Shown: positions 40,970-49,439 of the stretch, piece after piece
How the letters are laid out: each line of letters starts with the position of its first letter
How positions within the stretch are numbered: position 1 is the first letter of the stretch
Assembly (NCBI RefSeq): GCF_000024925.1
Contig: NC_013521.1
Location: 372,001-436,000, forward strand
Direction: 5' to 3'
Length of the DNA stretch: 64,000 nt
Origin: Sanguibacter keddieii DSM 10542
Lineage (GTDB): Bacteria; Actinomycetota; Actinomycetes; Actinomycetales; Cellulomonadaceae
Program-made: the position numbers and the translations under genes
Notes under the pieces: generated by a model
What the model was told of the DNA's origin: nothing
Seen by the model: only the letters and a program-made list of their open reading frames with translations
Databases searched by the model: none

Positions 40970-42364
40970 ATGTCCCTGATCCGCCCCACCTCCGGCAGCG
41001 CCGGAGGCTTGGACCGCGTGACTGCCGGGCTCACGACCGGCTCGCCCACCAGCGGCTCGCTGGCGAGCACCGCGCTGTCGCGCCGGTCCTTCGGCAAGCT
41101 GCTCGTCGCAGCCGCCGGCACCGCGGCCCTCACGGCCTGCGCCCCGCGCAGCGGCACCCCGAGCCCCGACGCCCCGCTGCGCGTCATGGCCATCAACCAC
41201 GTGTGGTCCCAGGCGATCTCCGCGTACTTCCCGGAGTTCGAGGACATGATCGGCCGCCGCGTCTCCATGCAGATGCTCACCGCCGACCAGCTGTCCAACT
41301 CCTACAACGTCAAGCTCAACGCCTCCGCTACGGACATCGACGTCATGATGGTCCGCGCCCTCCAGGAGCAGCTGCTCTTCGCCCGCAACGGGTGGATGGC
41401 CGACCTCACCGACCGTGTCGAGGACAGTGCTTTCGAGTGGGACGACTTCCAGGAGGCGCCGCGCGACCGCTCGGTCACGCGCGACAAGGTGCTCAGCGTC
41501 CCTGTCGTCACGGAGCGCCCGGCGCTCTACTACCGCAAGGACCTCGTCGAGGGCTTCGGCGGTGCGCCGCAGACCCTCGACGACCTGCTCGCCATGTCCC
41601 TCGAGCTCGCCGACCGGGACAACGGCCAGTTCGGGTTCGTCGGACGTGGGCAGCGCGCCGGGGCGGTGAGCCAGTGGTCGAGCTTCCTGTTCTCCCACGG
41701 TGGCGACTTCACGCTCGCCGACGGGTCGTCGGGCATCGGCACGCCCGAGGCCGTCGCCGCCTACGAGTACTACGGGCGCCTGCTGCACGAGGCCGGGCCT
41801 CCCGGGGCCACCAACATGAGCCTCGAGCAGGCCATGCCGATCTTCGCGCAGGGCAAGGCCGCCTTCTACGTCGACGCCGACGCCATCTACTCCAACTTCT
41901 TGGATCCGTCGATCTCGACCGTCCAGGAGACCGTCGGCTTCGCCCCCTTCCCGGCGGGGCCGGCCGGCTCCAAGCCGCACAACATCCCGTCGTGGAGCAT
42001 CGGCGTCAACGCCTTCTCGCGGATGCAGGACGACGCCTGGGCGTTCGTCCAGTGGGCCTCGAGCCCCGAGATGGTCGCGCGGCTCCAGGCCGAGGGCATC
42101 CCCGGTGCCCGCCAGTCGGCGTGGTCGGACCCCGAGACCCTCGCGGCCTTCCCGCCCGAGCTCGCCGAGACCATGCGCATCAACGCCGAGAACGGCATCG
42201 GGCACGACCGCCCCGAGGTGATCCAGGTGGGCCGCGCCCGCGACATCGTCGGCCGCCCGCTCGTCGCCGGGATCCTCGGCGAGGACGTCGCGCCCGTCGC
42301 GGCCGACGCCGACGCCGAGTTCCGCGACTTCCTCGACCGTGACAACCGTCAGCAGGAGTTCTGA
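40970..42364 (+). CDS. ABC transporter sugar-binding lipoprotein, Tat-exported
   Basis: From ATG 40970 (GAGG seven bases before) the protein has 464 residues; a second ATG at 40964 is possible. The N-terminal tail carries the twin-arginine motif SRRSFGKLL (R38/R39) and a lipobox ALTAC (Cys 57), so it is exported folded and lipidated. The rest is a family 1 solute-binding protein (VMAINHVWSQAISAYFPEFEDMIG, DIDVMMVRALQEQLLFARNG, FSHGGDFTLADGSSGIG). It delivers a sugar, sugar acid or oligosaccharide to the two permeases encoded next. No dedicated ATPase is nearby; a shared MsiK-like ATPase is likely. Confidence 0.9.
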   Translation: MSLIRPTSGSAGGLDRVTAGLTTGSPTSGSLASTALSRRSFGKLLVAAAGTAALTACAPRSGTPSPDAPLRVMAINHVWSQAISAYFPEFEDMIGRRVSMQMLTADQLSNSYNVKLNASATDIDVMMVRALQEQLLFARNGWMADLTDRVEDSAFEWDDFQEAPRDRSVTRDKVLSVPVVTERPALYYRKDLVEGFGGAPQTLDDLLAMSLELADRDNGQFGFVGRGQRAGAVSQWSSFLFSHGGDFTLADGSSGIGTPEAVAAYEYYGRLLHEAGPPGATNMSLEQAMPIFAQGKAAFYVDADAIYSNFLDPSISTVQETVGFAPFPAGPAGSKPHNIPSWSIGVNAFSRMQDDAWAFVQWASSPEMVARLQAEGIPGARQSAWSDPETLAAFPPELAETMRINAENGIGHDRPEVIQVGRARDIVGRPLVAGILGEDVAPVAADADAEFRDFLDRDNRQQEF

Positions 42365-43362
42365 TGAGCCGCAGCACGACGGACGCACCGTCGCTCCCCG
42401 AGGCCAGCCCGGCCACGTCGTCGACGACGGGACGCGCATCCCGCGGACCCAAGGCTTCGCGTGGGCTGAAGGCCCCGCGCACCTTCGAGCAGGCGAACCG
42501 CCGGCTCAAGTGGCTGATGCTGTCCCCGGCCCTCGCCTTCGTCGGGCTGATGATCGTGTTCCCGCTGATCTTCACGGTGAACCTCAGCTTCACCGACGCC
42601 TTCGGTGCCGTGAACGCCGACAACCGCTACATCGGGTTCCAGAACTACGCCGACGCCCTGAGCGACGCCCGCCGGTTCTGGCCGGCCGCCTGGCGCACCG
42701 TGATCTTCACGGTCGTCGCCGTCACCCTCGAGGTGGTCCTCGGCCTGGCCCTCGCGATGCTCATGCGCAAGGCCTTCCGCGGCATGCGCATGGTCCGCAC
42801 GGTGCTCATGATCCCGCTGCTCGCGACGCCCGTGGCCATCGGCATCCTCTGGCTGCTCATCCTCGACCCGACCAACGGCATCGCGAACCACCTGCTGGGC
42901 TTCGTCGGCATCCCGCCGCAGGAGTTCCTCGGGTCGGTCAGCCAGTCGCTGCCCACCCTCATGCTCATCGACGTGTGGCAGTGGACGCCCATGATGACGC
43001 TGCTGCTCCTCGCCGGGCTCACCACCCTGCCCGAGGAGCCCGAGGAGGCGGCCCGCGTCGACGGCGCGACGGCCTGGCAGCGGTTCCGGCACATCATCCT
43101 GCCGATGCTCTGGACCACCCTGCTCACCGCGCTGGTGCTGCGGGCGGTCGACGCCCTCAAGACCTTCGACATCCTCTACGCCACCAAGGGCGCAGGCGGC
43201 GGGTCGAGCTTCGAGGTCGAGACGCTCAACGTGTACGCCTACGGCCTCACCTTCGACTACCAGGAGTACGGCCTCGCCTCGGCGGTCCTCGTCCTCTTCA
43301 CCCTGTTCATCATCGGAGTCGTCGTCCTGCTGCGCCTCCGCTCCGGAAGGAAGTCCGCATGA
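42364..43362 (+). CDS. carbohydrate ABC transporter permease (MalF-type)
   Basis: This 332-residue protein has six or seven transmembrane helices starting LKWLMLSPALAFVGLMIVFPLIFTVNLS. The conserved cytoplasmic EAA loop reads EEPEEAARVDGATAWQRFRHIILPML, where the ATPase docks. Start ATG overlaps the preceding TGA by one base. A long polar N-terminal tail of 45 residues precedes the first helix. It pairs with the downstream MalG-type permease. Confidence 0.93.
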   Translation: MSRSTTDAPSLPEASPATSSTTGRASRGPKASRGLKAPRTFEQANRRLKWLMLSPALAFVGLMIVFPLIFTVNLSFTDAFGAVNADNRYIGFQNYADALSDARRFWPAAWRTVIFTVVAVTLEVVLGLALAMLMRKAFRGMRMVRTVLMIPLLATPVAIGILWLLILDPTNGIANHLLGFVGIPPQEFLGSVSQSLPTLMLIDVWQWTPMMTLLLLAGLTTLPEEPEEAARVDGATAWQRFRHIILPMLWTTLLTALVLRAVDALKTFDILYATKGAGGGSSFEVETLNVYAYGLTFDYQEYGLASAVLVLFTLFIIGVVVLLRLRSGRKSA

Positions 43363-44255
43363 GCGCCGTCGCCACGCGACCTGCCGGCTCGCCCCGTCCT
43401 GCAGGCACCGGGGAGACCCGGCCGCCCGTCGTCCTGCGCAAGGCTCCGCGCTCCCCGTGGGGCTGGTTGCGCGGTGTCGCCATCACCGTCGTCTCGCTGA
43501 TCTTCGCGATGCCCGTCGTCTGGATGATCGCCGCCGCCCTCAAGACGAACGTCCAGGTGACCGACCCGACCGTCGGCCTGATCTTCTCGCCCACCCTCGA
43601 CAACTTCCGCAACATCCTCGCCGACGGCGAGATCCTGCGGTCGATGGGCAACTCGCTGATCGTCGGGCTGGCGTCGACCGCGTTCTCCGTGGTCATCGCC
43701 GTCCCGGCCGCGTGGGCCGTCGGGCGCTTCTCGATGCAGCGCACCGGGTCCGTCGTGCTCGTCGCGCGCATCGTGCCGGCCGTGTCGCTGCTGGTGCCCT
43801 GGTACTACCTCTTCGCGCAGGTCGGGCTGGTCGGCACCTACACAGTGCTGATCCTCAGCCACATGTTCGTGTCCGTCCCGCTGATCCTCTGGATCATGAT
43901 CGGGTTCTTCGAGGGGCTCCCCGTCGAGCTCGAGGAGGCGGCCCGGACCGACGGGCTCACCGCCTTCGGGGCGTTCTGGCGGATCGCCCTGCCGCTCGCG
44001 GCGCCCGGCACCGCGACGGCCTCGGTGCTCGCCTTCATCTTCAGCTGGAACAACTTCATGTTCGCGCTGATCCTCGCCGACGAGAACACCAAGACCATGC
44101 CGGTCACCCTGTTCAGCTTCATCTCGTACGCCAGCACCGACTGGGGCGGCCTCATGGCCGCCGCGGCGCTCATGACCGTCCCGGTCGTCCTCGCGGCGGT
44201 CTTCGGCCAGAAGTACCTCGTCGCCGGCCTCACCGCCGGCGCCACCAAGGGCTGA
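43359..44255 (+). CDS. carbohydrate ABC transporter permease (MalG-type)
   Basis: From ATG 43359 the protein has 298 residues. Six helices include GWLRGVAITVVSLIFAMPVVWMIA near the start, and the EAA loop reads LPVELEEAARTDGLTAFGAFWRIALPLAAPG. The 4-bp overlap with the MalF-type gene shows coupling. A family B palindrome follows its stop and separates it from manD, so manD may be expressed at a different level. Confidence 0.93.
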   Translation: MSAVATRPAGSPRPAGTGETRPPVVLRKAPRSPWGWLRGVAITVVSLIFAMPVVWMIAAALKTNVQVTDPTVGLIFSPTLDNFRNILADGEILRSMGNSLIVGLASTAFSVVIAVPAAWAVGRFSMQRTGSVVLVARIVPAVSLLVPWYYLFAQVGLVGTYTVLILSHMFVSVPLILWIMIGFFEGLPVELEEAARTDGLTAFGAFWRIALPLAAPGTATASVLAFIFSWNNFMFALILADENTKTMPVTLFSFISYASTDWGGLMAAAALMTVPVVLAAVFGQKYLVAGLTAGATKG

Positions 44256-44307
44256 CCCGCCACCGCACACGACAGCACAGCACCCCCGCACCACAGCACC
44301 ACCCGCC

Positions 44308-44380
44308 CTCATGCCCGGGGCGCGCCAGCGAGGACCTCCACGGAGGATCGTGCGGGCGCGCCACGAGCATGAAGGTGGGG
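44308..44380 (+). terminator. dispersed palindrome family B, copy 2
   Basis: CTCATGCCC, GGGGCGCGCCAGCGAGG, ACCTCC-aC-GGAGG, GGGCGCGCCACGAGCATG and AAGGTGGGG form a long imperfect stem-loop in the 180-bp gap after the permease gene. It matches copies at 6443 and 45681. Confidence 0.65.
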
Positions 44381-44435
44381 CCTCGCCGGCTCGGGACCCG
44401 ACCGGCAGCACACGACAGGAAGAGCGCAGAACCTC

Positions 44436-45671
44436 ATGAAGATCGTCGACGCCCAGGTCATCGTCACCAACCCCGGACGCAACTTCGTCACCCTGAAGAT
44501 CACCACGGACACAGGTGTCACCGGGCTCGGGGACGCGACGCTCAACGGGCGCGAGCTGTCGGTGGTGTCGTACCTCAAGGACCACGTCGCCCCGCTGCTC
44601 GTCGGCACGGACCCGCACCGCATCGAGGACACCTGGCAGCTCCTCTACCGCGGCGCGTACTGGCGCCGCGGCCCGGTGACCATGGCCGCGATCGCCGCCG
44701 TCGACGTCGCGCTGTGGGACATCAAGGCGAAGGTCGCCGGCCTGCCGCTGTACCAGCTGCTCGGCGGGGCGAGCCGCGAGCGTGTCCGCACCTACGGGCA
44801 CGCCAACGGGGCGGACCTCCCCGAGCTCTTCGACTCGGTCCGCGCGCGTCTCGCCGAGGGGTACACGGCGGTCCGCATCCAGACGGGCGTCCCCGGTCTG
44901 AAGACCGTCTACGGCGTGCACCAGGGCACGGCCATCGCCGAGGCCGACGGTGTCGCCGGTGCGCCCCGTCTTGACCAGACGGCCCGCCCGGTCGTCGAGG
45001 ACTGGGACACGCGCGCCTACCTGCGCCACATCCCGACGGTCTTCGAGGCCGTGCGCAACGAGTTCGGCCCCGAGATCCCGCTGCTGCACGACGCGCACCA
45101 CCGCCTCACGCCCATCGAGGCGGCGCGCCTGGGCAGGTCGCTCGAGCCGTACGACCTGTTCTGGCTCGAGGACTGCACCCCGGCCGAGAACCAGGACGCG
45201 CTGCGCCTGGTCCGCGAGCACACGACCACCCCGCTGGCCATCGGCGAGGTCTTCAACACCGTCTTCGACTACCAGACGCTCGTGGGCGAGCAGCTCATCG
45301 ACTACGTGCGGTCGGCCGTGACGCACTTCGGCGGGGTGTCGCCGCTGCGCAAGCTCTTCGACTACGCCGCGCAGCACAACATCAAGAGCGCGATCCACGG
45401 CCCCGAGGACATCTCGCCCGTCGGCATGGCGGCCGCGATCCACCTGGACCTCGCCATCCACAACTTCGGCATCCAGGAGTACTCCGGGTACACCGACCGC
45501 ACGCACGAGGTGTTCCAGCACGCCTTCACCTTCACCGACGGCCACCTGCACCCCGGCGAGGCCCCCGGTATCGGCGTCGACCTCGACGAGGAGATGGCAG
45601 CCGGCCACCCCTACGAGCGCGCCTACCTCCCCGTCAACCGCCTCGCCGACGGCACCGTCCACGACTGGTAG
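44436..45671 (+). CDS. manD: D-mannonate dehydratase (ManD/RspA family, enolase superfamily)
   Basis: This 411-residue enzyme dehydrates D-mannonate to 2-keto-3-deoxygluconate with Mg2+. It begins [22 protein letters not shown] and shows [23 protein letters not shown], the capping domain common to ManD. The metal ligands appear in order: D in [12 protein letters not shown] in [11 protein letters not shown] and E in [10 protein letters not shown]. The catalytic HGPEDISP and the family's typical end [18 protein letters not shown] are intact. Some ManD-family members have very low or no activity, so a related D-sugar acid is possible. The preceding transporter probably imports the substrate or its oligosaccharide. 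Confidence 0.93.
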   Translation: MKIVDAQVIVTNPGRNFVTLKITTDTGVTGLGDATLNGRELSVVSYLKDHVAPLLVGTDPHRIEDTWQLLYRGAYWRRGPVTMAAIAAVDVALWDIKAKVAGLPLYQLLGGASRERVRTYGHANGADLPELFDSVRARLAEGYTAVRIQTGVPGLKTVYGVHQGTAIAEADGVAGAPRLDQTARPVVEDWDTRAYLRHIPTVFEAVRNEFGPEIPLLHDAHHRLTPIEAARLGRSLEPYDLFWLEDCTPAENQDALRLVREHTTTPLAIGEVFNTVFDYQTLVGEQLIDYVRSAVTHFGGVSPLRKLFDYAAQHNIKSAIHGPEDISPVGMAAAIHLDLAIHNFGIQEYSGYTDRTHEVFQHAFTFTDGHLHPGEAPGIGVDLDEEMAAGHPYERAYLPVNRLADGTVHDW

Positions 45672-45680
45672 ACCACGCAC

Positions 45681-45771
45681 CCCCACCCACCACATCTCAT
45701 GGCCGTGGCGCGTCGGCGTGACCCTCTGCGAGAGGTCATGGCGGCGCGCCACGGGCATGAAGGTGGGAGCG
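45681..45771 (+). terminator. dispersed palindrome family B, copy 3
   Basis: CCCACC...TCATGGCCGTGGCGCG on the left pairs with CGCGCCACGGGCATGAAGGTGGG on the right, and an inner ACCCTCTGCGAGAGGT hairpin caps it. It starts 10 nt after the manD stop, fitting a terminator. Confidence 0.7.
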
Positions 45772-45812
45772 GGGGTGGTGTGCGGGAGGGCTGAGGGAGG
45801 GGAGTGAGGGAA

Positions 45813-45834
45813 AACGCTGAACGGGCGTTAAGGT
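45813..45834 (+). promoter_or_regulatory. candidate operator/promoter of the GH3 gene
   Basis: AACGC-n7-GCGTT forms an inverted repeat directly adjoining a TAAGGT -10-like hexamer (45829-45834). The layout fits a LacI-type operator over a promoter 73 bp before the start, but the arms are only five bases long. Confidence 0.35.
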
Positions 45835-45906
45835 AGTTGCGCGCCTGCGGGGCGGCCGAGGACGGCACCCGTGCCCTGCGCACACCGAGCCGATGGAGCC
45901 TTCGTG

Positions 45907-48204
45907 ATGACCGAGACCCTGCCGTACCGCGACGCCACCCTGCCGATCCCGGAGCGGATCGAGGACCTGCTGAGCCGCATGACGCTGCCCGAGAAGGTCG
46001 GGCAGATGATGCAGCTGGACTCGCGGGACGGCGTCGACGGGCTCGTCGCCGACTACCACGTCGGCTCGATCCTCCACACCTCCCCGGAGACCCTGAACCG
46101 CGCGATCGACCTCGCGGAGCAGACGCGTCTCGGCATCCCGCTGCTCGTCGGCGAGGACTGCATCCACGGCCACTCCTTCTGGCCCGGCGCGACCATCTTC
46201 CCGACACAGCTGGGCATGGCGGCCACCTGGGACGCCGACCTCGTCGAGCGCGCCGCCCGCGTGACCGCCGTCGAGGTCTCGGCCACCGGCATCCACTGGA
46301 CCTTCTCGCCGGTCCTGTGCATCACCCGCGACCTGCGCTGGGGCCGCGTCTCCGAGACCTTCGGCGAGGACCCCTTCCTCATCGGCGAGCTCGGGTCTGC
46401 CATGGTCCGCGGCTACCAGGGCGACGGCCTCGACGACCCGACCGCGATCCTCGCCTGCGCCAAGCACTTCGCCGGGTACTCCGAGACCCAGGGTGGTCGC
46501 GACGCGAGCGAGGCCGACATCAGCCGGCGCAAGCTGCGCTCGTGGTTCCTGCCGCCCTTCGAGCGCGTGGCCCGCGAGGGCTGTCGGACCTTCATGATCG
46601 GCTACCAGTCGATGGACGGCGTCCCGATCACCGCCAACCGGTGGCTGCTCGACGACGTGCTCCGCGGCGAGTGGGGCTACACCGGCACGCTCATCACCGA
46701 CTGGGACAACGTCGGTCGCATGGTGTGGGAGCAGGAGGTCTGCGCCGACGTCGCCGAGGCCTCGGCCCGCGCCGTCACCGCCGGAAACGACCTCGTCATG
46801 ACGACGCCCGGGTTCTTCCAGGGGGCCCAGGACGCGATCGCGCAGGGGACGCTCACGGAGGGCCAGGTCGACGAGGCCGTGCGCCGCATCCTCCTGCTGA
46901 AGTTCGAGCTCGGGCTCTTCGAGGACCCGCGCCGCCCCGACGAGGCCCGCCAGGCCGAGGTCGTCGGCGTCGCCGCGCACGCCGACCTCAACCTCGAGAT
47001 GGCCCGCCGGTCCCTCGTCCTGCTCTCGAACGACGGCACGCTCCCGATCGACGGCGGGTACGTGGCGGGCTCCGACGGCCGTGCGGTCGCCCCGGAGGGC
47101 GCCGCGCGCCCAGCGCGACGGATCGCCGTCGTCGGACCCAACGCCGATGACCAGCACGCGCAGCTCGGCGACTGGGCCGGGGCGTCCGGGCAGGTCGACT
47201 GGATGCCCGACGGTCACCCGCGCGAGCTCACCGAGACAGTCCTCGACGGCCTGCGCCGCGTCGTCCCGGACTGCTGGACGGTCACCCACGACCGAGGCGC
47301 CGACATCGCCGTCATGGGCCCGGACCCCGAGGGCGAGACCTTCCCCGACGGACAGCCGCGCCCGCAGGTCGTCCACCACGCGGCGCCGGACGAGCAGATG
47401 ATCGCCGACGCCGTCGCGAGCGCCCGCGAGGCCGACTACGTCGTCGCCGTGGTCGGCGACACCATCGGACTCATGGGCGAGGGGCGCTCGACCGCGACAC
47501 TCGAGCTCGTCGGCGCGCAGGTCGCCCTGCTCGACGCGCTCGCCGAGACCGGGACGCCGACGGTCGTCGTGGTCGTCTCCTCGAAGCCGCTCGTGCTTCC
47601 CGCCTCCGCCCTCGGCGCGGCCGCGGTGGTCCAGGCCTTCAACCCGGGGATGCGCGGTGGCCGCGCCGTCGCCGAGCTCGTGCTCGGGCTCGTCGAGCCC
47701 TCGGGGCGGCTGCCGGTGACGGCTGCGCGGCACGTCGGGCAGCAGCCGATCTACTACAACCAGCTGCGTGGCCAGCACGGAGACCGGTACGCCGACCTCA
47801 CCCAGGACCCGCAGTTCGCCTTCGGCGAGGGCCTCAGCTACACGACGGTCGAGTACTCCGACCTGGTCGTGGCCGTCCCGGAGGTCACGGAGACGGGTAC
47901 GGTGCGCGCCGAGGTCACGCTGACCAACACCGGGGCACGGCCGTCCCGTGAGACCGTCCAGGTGTACGTGCGCGACCTCGTCACCTCGGTCACCTGGGCG
48001 ACCAAGGAGCTCAAGACCTTCCGGCAGGTCGACGTGCCGGCGGGGGAGAGCGTCACGGTCGCCCTCGAGCTCCCGGTCGCCGACTGCACCCTGGTGACGT
48101 CCGACGAGCGCCGCGTCGTCGAGCCCGGCGACTTCGACCTCCTCGTCGGCCCGAGCTCACGCGACGCAGCCCTCCTCGCAGCCCGCTTCACGGTCACCGC
48201 CTGA
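45907..48204 (+). CDS. glycoside hydrolase family 3 (beta-glucosidase/beta-xylosidase-like)
   Basis: From ATG 45907 the protein has 765 residues and no signal peptide, so it acts in the cytoplasm. The (beta/alpha)8 domain starts IEDLLSRMTLPEKVGQMMQLD and shows RDLRWGRVSETFGEDPFLIGE, CAKHFAGYSETQGGRD and TLITDWDNVGRM, with catalytic nucleophile D265. The second alpha/beta domain (LVLLSNDGTLPI, AVVGPNADDQ) and a C-terminal fibronectin-III-like domain (TVRAEVTLTNTGARPSRETVQVYVRDL) complete the family's three-domain layout. It would hydrolyse imported beta-linked oligosaccharides. Sequence alone does not separate glucose from xylose specificity. Confidence 0.92.
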   Translation: MTETLPYRDATLPIPERIEDLLSRMTLPEKVGQMMQLDSRDGVDGLVADYHVGSILHTSPETLNRAIDLAEQTRLGIPLLVGEDCIHGHSFWPGATIFPTQLGMAATWDADLVERAARVTAVEVSATGIHWTFSPVLCITRDLRWGRVSETFGEDPFLIGELGSAMVRGYQGDGLDDPTAILACAKHFAGYSETQGGRDASEADISRRKLRSWFLPPFERVAREGCRTFMIGYQSMDGVPITANRWLLDDVLRGEWGYTGTLITDWDNVGRMVWEQEVCADVAEASARAVTAGNDLVMTTPGFFQGAQDAIAQGTLTEGQVDEAVRRILLLKFELGLFEDPRRPDEARQAEVVGVAAHADLNLEMARRSLVLLSNDGTLPIDGGYVAGSDGRAVAPEGAARPARRIAVVGPNADDQHAQLGDWAGASGQVDWMPDGHPRELTETVLDGLRRVVPDCWTVTHDRGADIAVMGPDPEGETFPDGQPRPQVVHHAAPDEQMIADAVASAREADYVVAVVGDTIGLMGEGRSTATLELVGAQVALLDALAETGTPTVVVVVSSKPLVLPASALGAAAVVQAFNPGMRGGRAVAELVLGLVEPSGRLPVTAARHVGQQPIYYNQLRGQHGDRYADLTQDPQFAFGEGLSYTTVEYSDLVVAVPEVTETGTVRAEVTLTNTGARPSRETVQVYVRDLVTSVTWATKELKTFRQVDVPAGESVTVALELPVADCTLVTSDERRVVEPGDFDLLVGPSSRDAALLAARFTVTA

Positions 48205-48214
48205 CGGCCCCCGC

Positions 48215-48339
48215 GAGGTCGCACGCCTGCTGGCGAGGTCGTATGTCTGCCGGCGAGGTCGCACGGACACGCCACATCATCGTCCCCGAGGCGGTGTCCT
48301 GGCGTGTCCGTGCGACCTCGAGCTCGGGCGTGCGACTTC
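48215..48339 (+). repeat. phased 20-bp repeat element, family A copy 4
   Basis: Left units GAGGTCGCAC, GAGGTCGTAT and GAGGTCGCAC begin at 48215, 48235 and 48255. Arms GGACACGCCA (48265-48274) and TGGCGTGTCC (48300-48309) flank a 25-nt loop. Right units GTGCGACCTC and GTGCGACTTC begin at 48310 and 48330. It starts 11 nt after the GH3 stop and lies in a tandem rather than convergent gap. Confidence 0.92.
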
Positions 48340-48422
48340 GGAGGAGCGGAGGGCGCGTCGGGCGTAGGGTCGCGGGGAGCGTGGTCGGCGTCGGGCCGGC
48401 CGTCGAGCGGAAGGCCTGCACC

Positions 48423-48725
48423 ATGACGACGATCGTCCACCTCGAGATCCAGATCGACCCGAGCCACCTGGCCGGCGCCGCCGAGCACCTCAGTGCGACG
48501 CTCGCGGCGACCCGCGCCTGGCCGGGCAACGAGGGCCTCGAGGCGCTCGTCGACGACGCCGACCCCGGGCACGTGATCATCGTCGAGCGCTGGGCCACGA
48601 CCGCCGACCACGACGCCTACGCCGCGTGGCGCGCCACGCCCGAGGGGCGCGGGAGCCTCGGCGAGATCCTCGCCGCGCCTCCGGTCAAGCGCATCTACTC
48701 CGAGAGCCTGCCGCTCAGCCTCTGA
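48423..48725 (+). CDS. antibiotic-biosynthesis-monooxygenase-like (ABM) small protein
   Basis: This 100-residue protein has a dimeric alpha-beta barrel pattern: TIVHLEIQIDPSHLAGAAEHLSATLAATRAWPGN, LEALVDDADPGHVIIVERWATTADHDAYAAW and APPVKRIYSESLPL. ABM domains oxidise quinone-like compounds or bind heme, and many are uncharacterised. It stands alone with its own gap upstream. Given the neighbouring TetR/EamA genes it may take part in detoxification, but this is only inference. Confidence 0.8.
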   Translation: MTTIVHLEIQIDPSHLAGAAEHLSATLAATRAWPGNEGLEALVDDADPGHVIIVERWATTADHDAYAAWRATPEGRGSLGEILAAPPVKRIYSESLPLSL

Positions 48726-48799
48726 GCCTCTGGTCGTCGGCGGTCGCCGCCTGGTCCCGCGAAGGGCACCGGCTGCGACCGCCGCGCAGGTTCTGAGCC

Positions 48800-49405
48800 T
48801 CAGGCCCGCGGGGCCTGCGCGAGCACCTGCCGCGCGGCCTCGCGGGCGACCACGAAGGGCTCGCCGAAGGCCGCCGTGCCGACGGTGACGATCGCGCCCT
48901 CGTAGAACAGCATGAGCATCCGCGCGACCCCCTCGGGGTCCGCGACCCCGGCGTCCCGGCACAGGTCGGCTAAGACGCCGAGCAGCCACACCTTCTGCCG
49001 GGTGACCTCGCGGGAGACCGGCGCCGCCAGGTCGGCCGTCTCCGCGCGCGCGTTGATCGCGCTGCACCCGCGCGGGCTGTGCTCGTCGGACCACGCCGCA
49101 GCCGCGTCGAAGACCACGAGCGGACCGTCGGTCCCGGCCCGGTCTGACGCCGCCTGGTCCGACGCCGCCACGAAGACCTCGAGGAACTCGCGCCACCGCC
49201 GGTCGCGCCCCTGCAGGTAGGCGACCACGAGCGCGTCCTTCGAGCCGAACCGTGCGTAGAGCGTCTTCTTGGTGACGCCCGCGGTCTCGGCCACGAGGTC
49301 GACCCCGACGGCGTGGATGCCGCGCTCGTAGAACAGGTCGGACGCGGCGTCGAGCACGCGTCGGGCGGCCGGGGTGAGCTCAGGGGCGGCGGGGACGGTC
49401 TCCAT
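48800..49405 (-). CDS. TetR-family transcriptional regulator
   Basis: From ATG 49405 the protein has 201 residues. The N-terminal HTH reads ARRVLDAASDLFYERGIHAVGVDLVAETAGVTKKTLYARFGSKDALV. The C-terminal domain is the usual helical ligand-binding part (FDAAAAWSDEHSPRGCSAINARAET, LLGVLADLCRDAG) resembling TetR members with a TetR_C_33-type tail. It is divergent from an EamA transporter gene, and a perfect 7-bp inverted repeat between them is a likely operator. Confidence 0.9.
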   Translation of the reverse strand: METVPAAPELTPAARRVLDAASDLFYERGIHAVGVDLVAETAGVTKKTLYARFGSKDALVVAYLQGRDRRWREFLEVFVAASDQAASDRAGTDGPLVVFDAAAAWSDEHSPRGCSAINARAETADLAAPVSREVTRQKVWLLGVLADLCRDAGVADPEGVARMLMLFYEGAIVTVGTAAFGEPFVVAREAARQVLAQAPRA

Positions 49406-49412
49406 GCGCACC

Positions 49413-49432
49413 ACTATACCGATCTGTATAGT
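49413..49432. promoter_or_regulatory. candidate TetR operator O1
   Basis: ACTATAC-cgatct-GTATAGT is a perfect 7-bp inverted repeat between the divergent TetR and EamA genes. A second partly matching site follows at 49444-49461. Confidence 0.7.
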
Positions 49433-49439
49433 CGCCGTC

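Noticed and set aside
43257-45758. Very long antisense frame (over 800 codons) across permease and manD genes
   Set aside because: High GC keeps third-position frames open. The plus-strand proteins have clear family motifs and operon overlaps; the antisense product has none.
48215-48339. CRISPR array
   Set aside because: The repeat is only 10 bp with 10-bp gaps, appears in both orientations around a hairpin, and no cas gene is present.
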